A DNA stretch of 64,000 nucleotides from Bacteroidota bacterium. Its GTDB lineage: Bacteria > Bacteroidota > Bacteroidia > Chitinophagales > Chitinophagaceae. A program made the translations under genes and the position numbers. Each line of letters begins with the position of its first letter. The stretch's first letter is position 1. The notes below the pieces were generated by a model that made no database searches, was not told the DNA's origin, and was given only the letters and a program-made list of their open reading frames with translations. Location of the stretch: positions 313-64,312 of the forward strand of contig JAKIZK010000002.1 of the NCBI GenBank assembly GCA_022708055.1, given 5' to 3'. Positions 9,549 to 18,230 of the stretch are shown piece after piece.

Positions 9549-11555
9549 TTAATACGAAATTAATTTTTGAACCGACTCGTCCAATCTGGCCTTTGCCAAA
9601 AAGTTTTTCTCCAGTTCTATACTAAATGGAACCGGCGTGTCCAATGATGCACATCGCAGTACAGGTGCATCTAATATACTAAAACAATTTTCAGCAATCC
9701 ATGCGGCTATTTCTCCTCCAACACCGCCAATGAGTGTGTCTTCATGCAAAATCAAAACCCGGCCGGTACGTTGTACCGATGCACGAATGGCGAAATAATC
9801 CAATGGAGCCAGCGTTCTTAAGTCCAAAATATCAATTGAAATTTCGGGATGCTCGGCAGCATAATCTTCGGCCCAATGTACACCACTGCCATAAGTGATA
9901 ATTGAAACTTCATCGCCTGCTCTTACATGCTTTGCTTTGCCTATTTCAATTTCATAATAAGTTTCGGGCACTTCGCCGCTGATACTACGGTACAAGGCTT
10001 TGTGCTCAAAAAACATTACCGGATTGGGATCGTTGATGGCGGCTATCAAAAGTCCTTTTGCATCAATGGGTGTTGACGGATATACAATTTTCAATCCCGG
10101 TACTTTAGTAAACCAGGCTTCATTGCTCTGACTGTGAAACGGACCGGCACCTACCCCGGCACCCGTTGGCATTCTTATGACCACATCTGCATTTTGCCCC
10201 CAACGGTAGTGCATTTTCGCAAGGTTATTTACAATCTGATTAAATCCAACCGAAACAAAATCGGCAAACTGCATTTCCATTACACTTTTAAATCCTTGCA
10301 GCGATAATCCCAATGCAACACCTACAATAGCGCTTTCACAAATGGGTGTATTGCGTATTCTTTCTTTTCCAAACTCCTGCACAAATCCCTCCGTTATTTT
10401 AAAAGCACCTCCATACTCTGCAATATCCTGTCCCATCAAAATGAGATTGGAATGTTTTTGCATAGATTGCTTCAGCCCTTCGCTGATTGCATCTATCAAT
10501 CGTTTTTCAGTAGAGGCGGATGAGATGTGGGCATTTACATCTGCATTATCAATAACGATTGCCTCTGTTTTAACCAATGGTGCAAACAGTTCTTCCAACT
10601 CTGTTTCAGTATCGGCTACAATAGGTTTAGTTTTAAATCCTATTTCCAGCTCTGCTTCTATTTTTTCTTTGAATTCATTTCTGATTGCCTCTATTTGCCT
10701 TTCAGTGATAACAGCAGTATCAATGAGATAATGCTCGTAATTTTTTATCGGATCTTTTTGTTCCCATAGCCGGAATAAATCCTGCGGAACATATTTGGTA
10801 CCGCTTGCTTCCTCATGTCCACGCATACGAAAGGTCATGCACTCGATCAGATAGGGTTTTTGATGTTTGATACAAAATTCCCTTACGCCTTTGATGGTAT
10901 CATAAACTGATAGCAGATTATTTCCATCAATCTGCACCCCTTCCATGCCATAGCCTTTGGCTTTATCTACCAGACTAATGCAACGATATTGTTCATTTAC
11001 CGGCGTGCTGAGTCCGTATCCATTATTTTCAATTATGAAAATTGCTGGCAAGTCCCATACGGCTGCTACATTCAATGCTTCATGAAAATCGCCCTCGCTG
11101 GTGCCGCCATCACCGGTAAAAGCAAGTGAAACTTTATTTTCTTTTCGGAGTTTGTGCGCCAAGGCCACACCGTCGGCTATAGCCAACTGCGGGCCCAAAT
11201 GGGAAATCATTCCGCAGATATGATGTTCACGATTTCCAAAATGAAAACTTCTTTCTCTTCCTTTGGTATATCCTTCTTGTGCGCCTTGCCATTGCATAAA
11301 CAATTTGCTCAACGGCATATTGCGTGTGGTGAACACACCGAGGTTGCGATGCAGCGGCATGATCCATTCATCCTCATCAAGTGCTAATGTGGCGCCTACC
11401 GCTATTGCTTCCTGACCGATACCGCTAAACCATTTAGAAATTTTTCCCTGGCGCAGCAATACCAGCATTTTCTCTTCAATCATGCGAGGCCATAGCAGTT
11501 GTTTGTAAAAAGAAATCAGTTCTTTGTCTGATAAATTTTTTCTGTCGAAGGTCAT
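9549..11555 (-). CDS. Fused 2-oxoacid dehydrogenase E1 (alpha and beta), ThDP-dependent
   Basis: This protein of about 668 residues joins the E1 alpha and beta chains of a branched-chain 2-oxoacid/pyruvate-type dehydrogenase; E1 decarboxylates the oxoacid on thiamine diphosphate and acylates lipoyl-E2. The alpha half has the ThDP motif GDGG...ENNGY (about 148-180). The beta half starts near 345 and has MGQDIAEYGGAF, RIRNTPICESAIVGVALG, PTGAGVGAGPFHSQS and the transketolase C-terminal LILHEDTLIGGVG. I chose ATG 11555; the frame extends to a TTG at 11585. It is last in a leftward run with two M16 peptidases and a toxin-antitoxin pair; the gap upstream is 54 bases. No E2/E3 gene is in view. Substrate preference (branched-chain versus pyruvate) is not resolvable here. 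Confidence 0.88.
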   Translation of the reverse strand: MTFDRKNLSDKELISFYKQLLWPRMIEEKMLVLLRQGKISKWFSGIGQEAIAVGATLALDEDEWIMPLHRNLGVFTTRNMPLSKLFMQWQGAQEGYTKGRERSFHFGNREHHICGMISHLGPQLAIADGVALAHKLRKENKVSLAFTGDGGTSEGDFHEALNVAAVWDLPAIFIIENNGYGLSTPVNEQYRCISLVDKAKGYGMEGVQIDGNNLLSVYDTIKGVREFCIKHQKPYLIECMTFRMRGHEEASGTKYVPQDLFRLWEQKDPIKNYEHYLIDTAVITERQIEAIRNEFKEKIEAELEIGFKTKPIVADTETELEELFAPLVKTEAIVIDNADVNAHISSASTEKRLIDAISEGLKQSMQKHSNLILMGQDIAEYGGAFKITEGFVQEFGKERIRNTPICESAIVGVALGLSLQGFKSVMEMQFADFVSVGFNQIVNNLAKMHYRWGQNADVVIRMPTGAGVGAGPFHSQSNEAWFTKVPGLKIVYPSTPIDAKGLLIAAINDPNPVMFFEHKALYRSISGEVPETYYEIEIGKAKHVRAGDEVSIITYGSGVHWAEDYAAEHPEISIDILDLRTLAPLDYFAIRASVQRTGRVLILHEDTLIGGVGGEIAAWIAENCFSILDAPVLRCASLDTPVPFSIELEKNFLAKARLDESVQKLISY

Positions 11556-11609
11556 GCGGCGAAGTTCTGAATAATTGATTAACAAAAATCAAAAGATGAA
11601 TTTGTTCTG

Positions 11610-12884
11610 CTAAACCACTACCAATTCGTAAAAATCTTCCGGCTGCAAATATTTTTGAGCCAGTTGTTGAATTTCTTCAGGCGTAATTGATTTTATGAGT
11701 TGAATTGAATCATAAAAATATTGTTCCGGCAGATTATTCAATACGTAATTTTTCCATCGGGCTATAATTTGAAATGGGCCATTCAAATCGCCCAATATGC
11801 CACCCATCATATAATTTTTAACCAATAAAAGTTCATCGTTACCTACAGGTACTTCACGTAGTTGTTTCATCTCTTTGTACACTTCTTCGAGTGTAGCCTC
11901 ACATACATCTTTACCCGCTTCGGTACTTATCATCCAGCAGGTTTCGTGAATATGATTTTGAATAAAACTATGTATGCCATAAGTATAGCCTTTGTCTTCA
12001 CGAATATTACGCATCAGTCGTGAACCAAAAAAACCTCCCAACAAAACATTCAACACCATTACTTTTGAAAAATCAGGATGATGTCTGTTCGGAAAATGTC
12101 TTGCCATCCTTATCGATCCTTGTACCCCATTTTCGTCATTAACAATTCTTAGTTTCTTTTCTTTTGCCGGCTGTGTTTTTATTTCCTTTTCTAAAACAGT
12201 ACCCATGGGTAAATCGCCAAACTGTGTATTGAGAATTGTTTCAATATCTGTAGGCAGTTTACCGGCAACAAAAAGGATAAACTTGCCATTACGATAGTAT
12301 TGATTATAAAAATGCTGCAACGATGTTCTTTCTAAATTATCAAAGTCTTCCAAATAATTGTATCTGCCGTATGGATGATTTTCTCCAAACAAAGAAGCAT
12401 CAATAATTCTGCCGGCAACAAAATCGCTTTTTTTCAAATTCACTTGCAGCCGCTGCTTCATGTTCTGCTTATAAATGTCCAGCTCATCCTGTGGCATTAC
12501 CGATTCTGTAATCAACTCTTTTACCACAGGCAACAATTCATTGATATGCTTTTTTAAACAATGCAGTGTAATGGTGGCTGTTTCGTTATAACAAGAACGA
12601 TTAAGAAATGAGCCATAATATTCAAAATATTCATTAATGCCAAATGAACTACGATGGTTCGTTCCATTACGCAATAAAAAATTGGTAGTAGCTGCTATTA
12701 ACTTTTGTTCTTCAAACCAGTTGCCGGCACAATACACCCATTCAAACATGATCACCTCTTCGGCACCAGCATTGATGGCATACACTTCGGCGCCATTGTC
12801 CAAAATAAACTTATCCGCCTTTTTTAGTTTCAAATCAAAATGAATGGCGTCAACTATTTTGGGCGATTCTTTTCTATTGGGCAT
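11610..12884 (-). CDS. Non-catalytic M16 (insulinase-like) peptidase subunit
   Basis: This 424-residue M16 family protein has the normal two-lobed M16 body: LFGENHPYGRYNY-type segment, LRIVNDENGVQGSIRMARHF and a C-terminal SRLMRNIREDKGYTYG active-site-lid motif. The zinc motif HxxEH expected around residue 75 is absent (the region reads LLRNGTNHRSSFGINEYF), so it is the inactive partner. M16 enzymes of this type work as heterodimers of an active and an inactive subunit; the active partner is at 13393-14631. The RIREDKGY-like Arg/Tyr pair kept here is what the inactive subunit normally contributes. No signal peptide, so cytoplasmic. It starts 2 bases after the toxin stop codon. Confidence 0.87.
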   Translation of the reverse strand: MPNRKESPKIVDAIHFDLKLKKADKFILDNGAEVYAINAGAEEVIMFEWVYCAGNWFEEQKLIAATTNFLLRNGTNHRSSFGINEYFEYYGSFLNRSCYNETATITLHCLKKHINELLPVVKELITESVMPQDELDIYKQNMKQRLQVNLKKSDFVAGRIIDASLFGENHPYGRYNYLEDFDNLERTSLQHFYNQYYRNGKFILFVAGKLPTDIETILNTQFGDLPMGTVLEKEIKTQPAKEKKLRIVNDENGVQGSIRMARHFPNRHHPDFSKVMVLNVLLGGFFGSRLMRNIREDKGYTYGIHSFIQNHIHETCWMISTEAGKDVCEATLEEVYKEMKQLREVPVGNDELLLVKNYMMGGILGDLNGPFQIIARWKNYVLNNLPEQYFYDSIQLIKSITPEEIQQLAQKYLQPEDFYELVVV

Positions 12885-12886
12885 TA

Positions 12887-13198
12887 CTATATCTTAAAGT
12901 CTTTTAATTGAGGAATATTTTCGGGCGGCCGGGTTTGATATTGAATCGTAATAACGGTAATGGTATTGGGCTGATAATGATACACAACCCGGTACGTGTG
13001 AAACAATATCTGTCGAAGGTCTTTGTGTTGCTCAGTAAAAATCTGCCAGCCCATTTCCGGAAATTTTTTTAAATTGGCAATCGCATTTTTTAATCCCTCA
13101 ACAATATGTTTTGCATAAGCAACAGACTTGTTGTTGAGGAAAGTTTGTATATCGTTCAGGTCTTTTACAGATACACCGGAATAGTTTACATTATTCAT
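12887..13198 (-). CDS. RelE/ParE-family toxin
   Basis: This 103-residue protein has the ParE/RelE layout: two N-terminal helices (DLNDIQTFLNNKS, HIVEGLKNAIANLKKFPEMG), then strands with DLRQILFHTYRVVYHYQPNTITVITIQ. The conserved YRVVYHY...I strand pair and basic residues fit RelE-superfamily toxins. Whether it cleaves mRNA or inhibits gyrase is not decided by sequence. A 58-residue partner gene ends 6 bases upstream, the normal antitoxin-first order. The pair sits between the two M16 peptidase genes on the same strand, with the inactive M16 gene only 2 bases downstream. Confidence 0.78.
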   Translation of the reverse strand: MNNVNYSGVSVKDLNDIQTFLNNKSVAYAKHIVEGLKNAIANLKKFPEMGWQIFTEQHKDLRQILFHTYRVVYHYQPNTITVITIQYQTRPPENIPQLKDFKI

Positions 13199-13204
13199 CG
13201 CTTT

Positions 13205-13381
13205 CTATTTTACATTTTCATCTGATTGTGTTTCTCCTTTAGCCATGGCAGCTACACCTTCATTGGTTTTTACCAGTAGTAAAATTTCTTCTACTACCTC
13301 TTCGATGCTTAAAAATTCCTGTTGTGGCATAGCTTGTATTGCCTCTAATACCTGATCTTTTGTAAGGGGTTGTGTTAGCAT
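13205..13381 (-). CDS. Small acidic antitoxin partner of the RelE/ParE toxin
   Basis: A 58-codon frame starts at ATG 13381 and stops at 13205. It begins MLTQPLTKDQVLEAIQAMP, has an acidic helix (EFLSIEEVVEEILLLVKTNEG) and a polar charged tail. Size, charge and position directly upstream of the toxin (6-base gap) identify it as the likely antitoxin. No ribbon-helix-helix or HTH motif is obvious, but short Bacteroidetes antitoxins often look like this. It begins 11 bases after the stop of the active M16 peptidase, so the promoter may be shared with that gene. Confidence 0.65.
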   Translation of the reverse strand: MLTQPLTKDQVLEAIQAMPQQEFLSIEEVVEEILLLVKTNEGVAAMAKGETQSDENVK

Positions 13382-13392
13382 AATTTGTTTTA

Positions 13393-14631
13393 TTAGTTTT
13401 CAGACATATAATATATAGTGCTGCTGTTTTCATTTTTGAAAATATTCTTGCTTTCCTGCAAAATATCATTTTCGGTAATGGCAGCATATTTATTGAGTTC
13501 ATCATTCATCCAGGCTGCGTCACCCAATATTTCATAATAGGCAAGGCTTGCAGCACGGCTCATTACACTCATATCTTCAAATGTAATCGTGCTCTCGGTT
13601 TTGTTTTTCACTTTTTGCAACTCATCTTTTGCAACCGGTTCGTTTTTTATTTTATCTAACTCATCTTCCACAGCTCTTTCGGCATCTTCCATTTTTATTC
13701 CTTTTACCAATTTTCCTTCTATCACAACCAAACCTGCATCGGTACTGCCAAACTGATAGCAGCCGATATTTGAAAACAGTTTCTTTTCTTTAACCAATCT
13801 TTGGTATAAACGTGATGATGCGCCACTGCTTAAAATATCGGTAAGCAGGTCCACAACATAGTAGCTTTTATCAAGCCGTGACCCCATGTGCCAGCATTTA
13901 TAAAAAGCATCCAGCGGTACTTTGGCTTTTATTTCCAGTTTTCTTGCTTCGGTTTGTTCCGGCTCTTGTACAAGGTTATGTACATATTTTTCGCCTGAAG
14001 GAATATCTCCAAACCATTTTTCAGCCAATGCTTTTACTTGTGCGGTAGTTACATTTCCGGCCACCACCATGATAGCATTAATGGGTCTGTAATGTTTAAA
14101 GAAAAAAGCTTTTACGTCTTCTAAAGTTGCATTTTCAATATGCGATAATTCTTTTCCAATGGTCATCCAGCGATAAGGATGCTCTTTGTAAGCCAGTTCT
14201 CTCATCTTGTGCCATACATCACCATAAGGTTTAGTAAGGTAGTGTTCTTTGAACTCTTCACAAACGACCTTCCGTTGTGTTTCCAAACTTTTTTCATCAA
14301 ATGAAAGAGATAACATACGATCACTTTCTAACCAGAATGCTGTTTCCAGATTTTCGGCAGGTAGCTGAATATAATAATTCGTAAGATCGTTGGTCGTATA
14401 AGCATTGTTTTCGCCACCGGCCATTTGCAATGGTTCGTCATAGTTGGGAATGTTTATCGAGCCGCCAAACATCAGATGCTCAAATAAATGTGCAAAGCCG
14501 GTTTTTTCCGGATTTTCATCGCGGGCACCCACATCGTACATAATATTCATAACGGCCATAGGCGTGCTGGTATCCTGATGTACAATTACCCTCAGTCCAT
14601 TTGAAAGTGTAAATTTTTCAAATTGAATCAT
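13393..14631 (-). CDS. Catalytic M16 (insulinase-like) zinc peptidase subunit
   Basis: This 412-residue peptidase from ATG 14631 (a TTG at 14637 is also in frame) has the inverted zinc motif HLFEH (His48, Glu51, His52) and the third ligand in the VVCEEFKEHY block near Glu125. The GENNAYTTNDLTNYY segment and the LYQRLVKEKKLFSN lid of family M16 follow. It is the active partner of the inactive M16 gene at 11610-12884; the two should form a clamshell heterodimer that degrades peptides. No signal peptide, so cytoplasmic. It is first in the leftward run M16-antitoxin-toxin-M16-E1. A MITE-like repeat lies 88 bases upstream. Confidence 0.9.
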   Translation of the reverse strand: MIQFEKFTLSNGLRVIVHQDTSTPMAVMNIMYDVGARDENPEKTGFAHLFEHLMFGGSINIPNYDEPLQMAGGENNAYTTNDLTNYYIQLPAENLETAFWLESDRMLSLSFDEKSLETQRKVVCEEFKEHYLTKPYGDVWHKMRELAYKEHPYRWMTIGKELSHIENATLEDVKAFFFKHYRPINAIMVVAGNVTTAQVKALAEKWFGDIPSGEKYVHNLVQEPEQTEARKLEIKAKVPLDAFYKCWHMGSRLDKSYYVVDLLTDILSSGASSRLYQRLVKEKKLFSNIGCYQFGSTDAGLVVIEGKLVKGIKMEDAERAVEDELDKIKNEPVAKDELQKVKNKTESTITFEDMSVMSRAASLAYYEILGDAAWMNDELNKYAAITENDILQESKNIFKNENSSTIYYMSEN

Positions 14632-14718
14632 ACACAAATAATTAATAGTTCTCTATGCGAGAGAAAGTTTGTAAAAATACTTAAAATGAAATAATGGCGA
14701 GTGGGGAATTACAGAATG

Positions 14719-14867
14719 GGTGCATTTAAAATTGTCGCATACCAAAACCCACCCCAAATTGAATTTTTCATATTCGCATTTCCTTCCACCCCTCCACAGG
14801 AGGGGATGCATTTGATGTCAATTGCAGATCCAAAGAAGCCAGGCGCTGCAACAATTTTAAATGTACC
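14719..14867. repeat. MITE-like element with imperfect terminal inverted repeats
   Basis: The 149-base segment is bounded by 21-base inverted repeats that match at 19 positions (14719-14739 and 14847-14867; shared core CATTTAAAATTGT). Inside is a perfect hairpin CCCCTCC-ACA-GGAGGGG at 14789-14805. No reading frame of interest is inside. The right end abuts the stop codon of the aspartyl protease gene (14868). Target-site duplications were not recognised. It may be a small non-autonomous element, or a large RNA fold that ends the protease transcript. Confidence 0.5.
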
Positions 14868-16061
14868 TTACAGAATACTTTTAACCTTAAATTCCACCTC
14901 ATTGATGACACCATCGCGGCGATAAATAATTTTTACTCTGTCATTAGGTGTTTGCAATGCCAGCTTATACTGATTTAATATTTGAGAAAAATTTTTATTG
15001 ACGGCCAGCACCTCATCACCTTCTTTTAAGCCGGCCACCTCGGCCGGTGATCCTTTGGCAACATCGCCTACAATGATGATGCCGTTTACAAGATAAAGCT
15101 CCACCCCCGAATAAGAGTAATCAAACGATTCAATATAATGACTATTCGGCATCAGGTAAATATCACCCTTGCGGTAATTGATAATTGTATTAAACCGCCT
15201 GAGTATGTCATTCCCAATCAATCCGCCCATGTAGGGATAACTCGTTACATCATGTACATCATCAAAAACATGTACCGGCACTCTATGAAATCGATAAGGG
15301 CCAATTCTCACCTCTTTTATCACCGTCAATTGCATATCCAATTTGCCTCCCAGTCCTTCGCCTTCTTTGGTAAAATATTTTTTTCCTTTTTCCAGAAAAT
15401 TACTGTCGCTTACAAATTCTTTTGACAAAAGCATACAGACTCCCGCGCCAATATCGTATAGAAAACGGGTGTTGATGCTGCGATAATCTTTTACTCGGAG
15501 GGGTTGTGCGGCCAGCATATTCAAGTTTGGCTTCAGCAGATAGCCCCCTTTTGGGTATTTCAAGCTTCCTTGTGAATAAAAAGAAATGTGCAGACTGTCG
15601 TAGTTCAACATTACAATATAGCGGCTCAATACCGAGTAGCCGATAATGCCGTCTATGCGTTCGCCATAAACAGAAGTAAGGATTTCATAATTATTAATAT
15701 GAAAATTTAAACTGTCAATTGTAAGATTAGGAAGCTTCAACTGTTGGTTGAAAAGAAACTTCACTTTGTGTGTGCCCGCTATACCTTTTATAGTACGTTC
15801 GGTAGGTACGGGCTGTAGTTTTAAATAAGCCGCAGTAGTAGAGTCAAGCGAAATGCCTGTACTTCCTGTATCCAGAATAAAATTCAATGTATCGGGATGA
15901 TCTCCCAGTTTGGCCTGCATAATGATGATGCCGCCGGTAAGCTGGGTAAATGGAATGGTGGTTAGTTCGGTAGCAGGAGGCTCAACAAAAACTTCTTGCG
16001 CCTTGGCGAAAATAGGCGCACAATAAAGTATTGTCAGCACTAAAAAGATTTTTCTTTTCAT
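14868..16061 (-). CDS. Exported retropepsin-like aspartyl protease with PDZ domain
   Basis: This 397-residue protein has a signal peptide (MKRKIFLVLTILYCAPIFAKAQ). The first pepsin-like half has the active-site FILDTGSTG (Asp64); the second half has FLYDIGAGVCML near 205, in which the Asp is kept but the Thr is Ile. A PDZ domain occupies about 325-397 (VAKGSPAEVAGLKEGDEVLAVN). Such aspartyl protease-PDZ proteins are common in Bacteroidetes and are placed in the periplasm; targets are unknown. It stands alone between a MITE-like repeat at its 3' end and a tRNA-Phe locus upstream. Confidence 0.85.
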   Translation of the reverse strand: MKRKIFLVLTILYCAPIFAKAQEVFVEPPATELTTIPFTQLTGGIIIMQAKLGDHPDTLNFILDTGSTGISLDSTTAAYLKLQPVPTERTIKGIAGTHKVKFLFNQQLKLPNLTIDSLNFHINNYEILTSVYGERIDGIIGYSVLSRYIVMLNYDSLHISFYSQGSLKYPKGGYLLKPNLNMLAAQPLRVKDYRSINTRFLYDIGAGVCMLLSKEFVSDSNFLEKGKKYFTKEGEGLGGKLDMQLTVIKEVRIGPYRFHRVPVHVFDDVHDVTSYPYMGGLIGNDILRRFNTIINYRKGDIYLMPNSHYIESFDYSYSGVELYLVNGIIIVGDVAKGSPAEVAGLKEGDEVLAVNKNFSQILNQYKLALQTPNDRVKIIYRRDGVINEVEFKVKSIL

Positions 16062-16240
16062 GTGTTGGTTTTTGGCGCCGGTTTGTGAATTTAAGACAAG
16101 AAAAATACAAAAAATGATGCAGGGAGAAATTTTATTTGAATGGTAGAAAAAATATTCGCCCAGAGATAAAAGAGATAAAGAGGGAACCTCAACTCTTTCA
16201 AATCCTTCTCCTTTCCTCCTTTGCCTCTGCGAGAGGAAAT

Positions 16241-16269
16241 AAAAAAACCACCCTATTTTTTAGAGTGGC
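16241..16269 (-). terminator. Intrinsic terminator of tRNA-Phe
   Basis: Four bases beyond the tRNA 3' end, the minus strand folds into a 9-bp stem (GCCACTCTA with TAGGGTGGT, two G-U pairs) with a five-A loop. A run of seven T follows. This is a classic rho-independent terminator in the right place for the tRNA transcript. Confidence 0.8.
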
Positions 16270-16273
16270 TTTG

Positions 16274-16346
16274 TGGTGTGGGGCGGGATCGAACCGCCGA
16301 CACAAGGATTTTCAGTCCTTTGCTCTACCGACTGAGCTACCGCACC
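16274..16346 (-). tRNA. tRNA-Phe (anticodon GAA)
   Basis: A 73-base cloverleaf: acceptor GGTGCGG/CCACACC, D-stem GCTC/GAGC, anticodon stem AAGGA/TCCTT with loop CTGAAAA (anticodon GAA at 34-36), variable GTGTC, T-stem GGCGG/CCGCC with loop TTCGATC, discriminator A. CCA is not encoded (the next bases are CAA). Position 5-68 of the acceptor stem is a C-A mismatch, unusual for an intact tRNA. The 5' end is repeated 125 bases upstream, so the native promoter is now separated from this copy. Confidence 0.93.
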
Positions 16347-16475
16347 TTATCAATTATTCGTTTCGCTTCAGCCTCTTGCTCTATCCCGATTTCACTTTGT
16401 TCTTCGGGACTTTGTTTTTCTAACACTCCTACGTCGTGTTGAAAAACTACGGCCGACTGAGCTACCGCACCTTAT
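16328..16475. repeat. 23-base direct repeat of the tRNA-Phe 5' end flanking a 102-base insertion
   Basis: The 23 bases at 16328-16350 (tRNA 5' end plus four leader bases) recur exactly at 16453-16475. The second copy is broken: it stops within the D-arm. The 102 bases between contain two hairpins: TCCCGA/TCGGGA (16384-16409) and a long one TTTTTC-AACAC/GTGTT-GAAAAA with one bulge (16415-16446). This looks like an insertion at the tRNA 5' half that rebuilt the gene with its own copy of the target, or a decayed tandem tRNA. No integrase gene is in the window. Confidence 0.75.
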
Positions 16476-16492
16476 TTTTACCTGCGGGGCTG

Positions 16493-16500
16493 CAAATATA
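16493..16500 (-). promoter_or_regulatory. -7 promoter box of the tRNA-Phe locus
   Basis: The minus strand reads TATATTTG, a perfect TAnnTTTG Bacteroidetes -7 box. Transcription would start near 16487, about 16 bases before the first base of the truncated tRNA copy (16471) and ~140 bases before the intact tRNA. No well-spaced -33 TTTG was seen. Confidence 0.6.
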
Positions 16501-16535
16501 GGCAGGTTTTGCTAAAAAAAGAAAGCAAATTGCAT

Positions 16536-18185
16536 TTACCGGCTTAGCTCTGCAAGCACCAATCGGCTACATTCTTTCTCTCTTTTTTGCGGATTTATAA
16601 ACTTGATATCCAATTTGGTAATTTCAAAATCTTTTGCTTCATACCGTTGCCCAATATGATAGCCTTTTTGCAAAATTTCTTCCTCGCTTTTTATATCAAA
16701 AATCAACCATTTTTTTTCTCCGGGCTTCAAACTACTATCGGTGAGTTGCCTGTGAAGTGATTTTGAATAATAATTATATGAAGAACTATAGGTATTGTTC
16801 CAAAAAAATACATCCCCGGGATTTACTTTACCCTTTGTCATAAGAGCCAATGGCCGCCCGGCCTGATAGGTGAGCAGTTGCGGATAAAAATTACTATTGA
16901 GCAAAAAGAAACTCAAAGCCATTACTGCAACAGACATTCCCACTGATTTTTGTAACCCGTTGCTTTTTTTTGATATAAAATAATAAAATACGATTGATAA
17001 TAAAAGCACCACCACTGCCATTATTATTAAAGAATGTACCGGAAAAGCCCAGGCATTTATCAAAATTAATCCTGCCAATAAAATAACAGATATTACAGTT
17101 TGTATTATGAAAATATTCTTTAATAAAGTTGGATTGGTTTTTTGTTTTAATAAATAAGACGCCACTACAACAGCCGTTGTTGGAAAAACAATGTTTAGAT
17201 AATGTGGCAATTTGAATCCCGAAAAGGAAACCACAAGCAAGAGTGTAAGAAAAACACCAACAGTCAGCCACTCTTCTTTTCTATTGACAAATTCTTTTAC
17301 TCTTTTTACAATAGCCATGTATGCCAACACACTCCAGGGTGCAAAAGCCCAAAGAAAGGAATGGATGAAAAAAAGATAGTCATGTTTTGCGTCGCTGCCC
17401 ATGGTGCCTGTAAATCTTTCAATACTTTGGTTGAGTAAAATAAATTTTACTCCGTTGATATGGTCTTGTCCTCGCACGGTTACTTCGGGGTGACGGTTGA
17501 ACTGCAGATAATAACAATACACAACCGGACTTATAAAAAGCAAGAATAAAAGACCCATTAGCAGCCATTGCCAATGCAGCAAAATCTTCCAGTCTTTTTT
17601 ATATAATAAATAAAAAATGACTGCTACAGCGGGCACAAAAACAGCAATATGCCCCTTGGTACAAAATCCCAAAGCCAGCCCCAGTGCAGCACCAAAAACA
17701 TGTATGATTTTCTTGTTTTGCATCCAGGCTACCAATTGCCAAATTGAAAATGCAATACAAGCAGTAAGTATGGCATCCATTCTTACATCATTATTGGCGA
17801 GTATAAATGCAAAGGACGAAGCAAGTATTAATGCAGCTAATTTGCCAGTGGCTTCATTGTACAATAATTTTCCCAGTCGGAAAGTGGAATAAACGCCTAA
17901 TACTGTGAATAAAAATGAGGGAAGTTTATAAGCAAATGTATTGACACCAAAAATTTTATAACTGAAAGCACAAAGCCAGAAATGTAAATGGGGTTTATCT
18001 AAATAAGCACCGTGATGATCAATCAGCGAGACAAAGTCGCCGGTAAGGTACATGTGCAATGCAATATTGGCGTGGTGGGCCGAGTCGTTATCCATCAACG
18101 GTACAAATAAGCCAACGACATACACCAAGGCCAGTAGTGCAAATAAAAAATAGTAAGTGGTTTTAGAAAAAACAGGCTCGTTCAA
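16536..18185 (-). CDS. GT39-family membrane glycosyltransferase (ArnT/PMT-like)
   Basis: This 549-residue integral membrane protein has about twelve hydrophobic segments. The N-terminal periplasmic loop after the first segment carries the acidic motif (PLMDNDSAHHANIA, then HHGAYLDKPHLHFWL) typical of GT39/ArnT-like transferases that use polyprenyl-linked sugars to modify lipid or protein acceptors outside the inner membrane. A soluble C-terminal part (KLHRQLTD... to the end) follows the last segment. The start is TTG at 18185, because a TAA lies immediately upstream in frame and the next ATG is inside the motif. It is transcribed alone, downstream of an intrinsic terminator at 18231-18256. 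Sugar and acceptor are unknown. Confidence 0.8.
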   Translation of the reverse strand: MNEPVFSKTTYYFLFALLALVYVVGLFVPLMDNDSAHHANIALHMYLTGDFVSLIDHHGAYLDKPHLHFWLCAFSYKIFGVNTFAYKLPSFLFTVLGVYSTFRLGKLLYNEATGKLAALILASSFAFILANNDVRMDAILTACIAFSIWQLVAWMQNKKIIHVFGAALGLALGFCTKGHIAVFVPAVAVIFYLLYKKDWKILLHWQWLLMGLLFLLFISPVVYCYYLQFNRHPEVTVRGQDHINGVKFILLNQSIERFTGTMGSDAKHDYLFFIHSFLWAFAPWSVLAYMAIVKRVKEFVNRKEEWLTVGVFLTLLLVVSFSGFKLPHYLNIVFPTTAVVVASYLLKQKTNPTLLKNIFIIQTVISVILLAGLILINAWAFPVHSLIIMAVVVLLLSIVFYYFISKKSNGLQKSVGMSVAVMALSFFLLNSNFYPQLLTYQAGRPLALMTKGKVNPGDVFFWNNTYSSSYNYYSKSLHRQLTDSSLKPGEKKWLIFDIKSEEEILQKGYHIGQRYEAKDFEITKLDIKFINPQKREKECSRLVLAELSR

Positions 18186-18230
18186 TTAAATGAGTTTGCA
18201 ACAAAACTAAAGGGTTTATGACAACTGCAT

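Noticed and set aside
13260..13505. 81-codon frame overlapping antitoxin and M16 gene
   Set aside because: Covers parts of two better-supported genes on the same strand in another frame.
16136..16442. Plus-strand frames across the tRNA-Phe
   Set aside because: They read through the tRNA and its terminator in antisense; no signal or domain.
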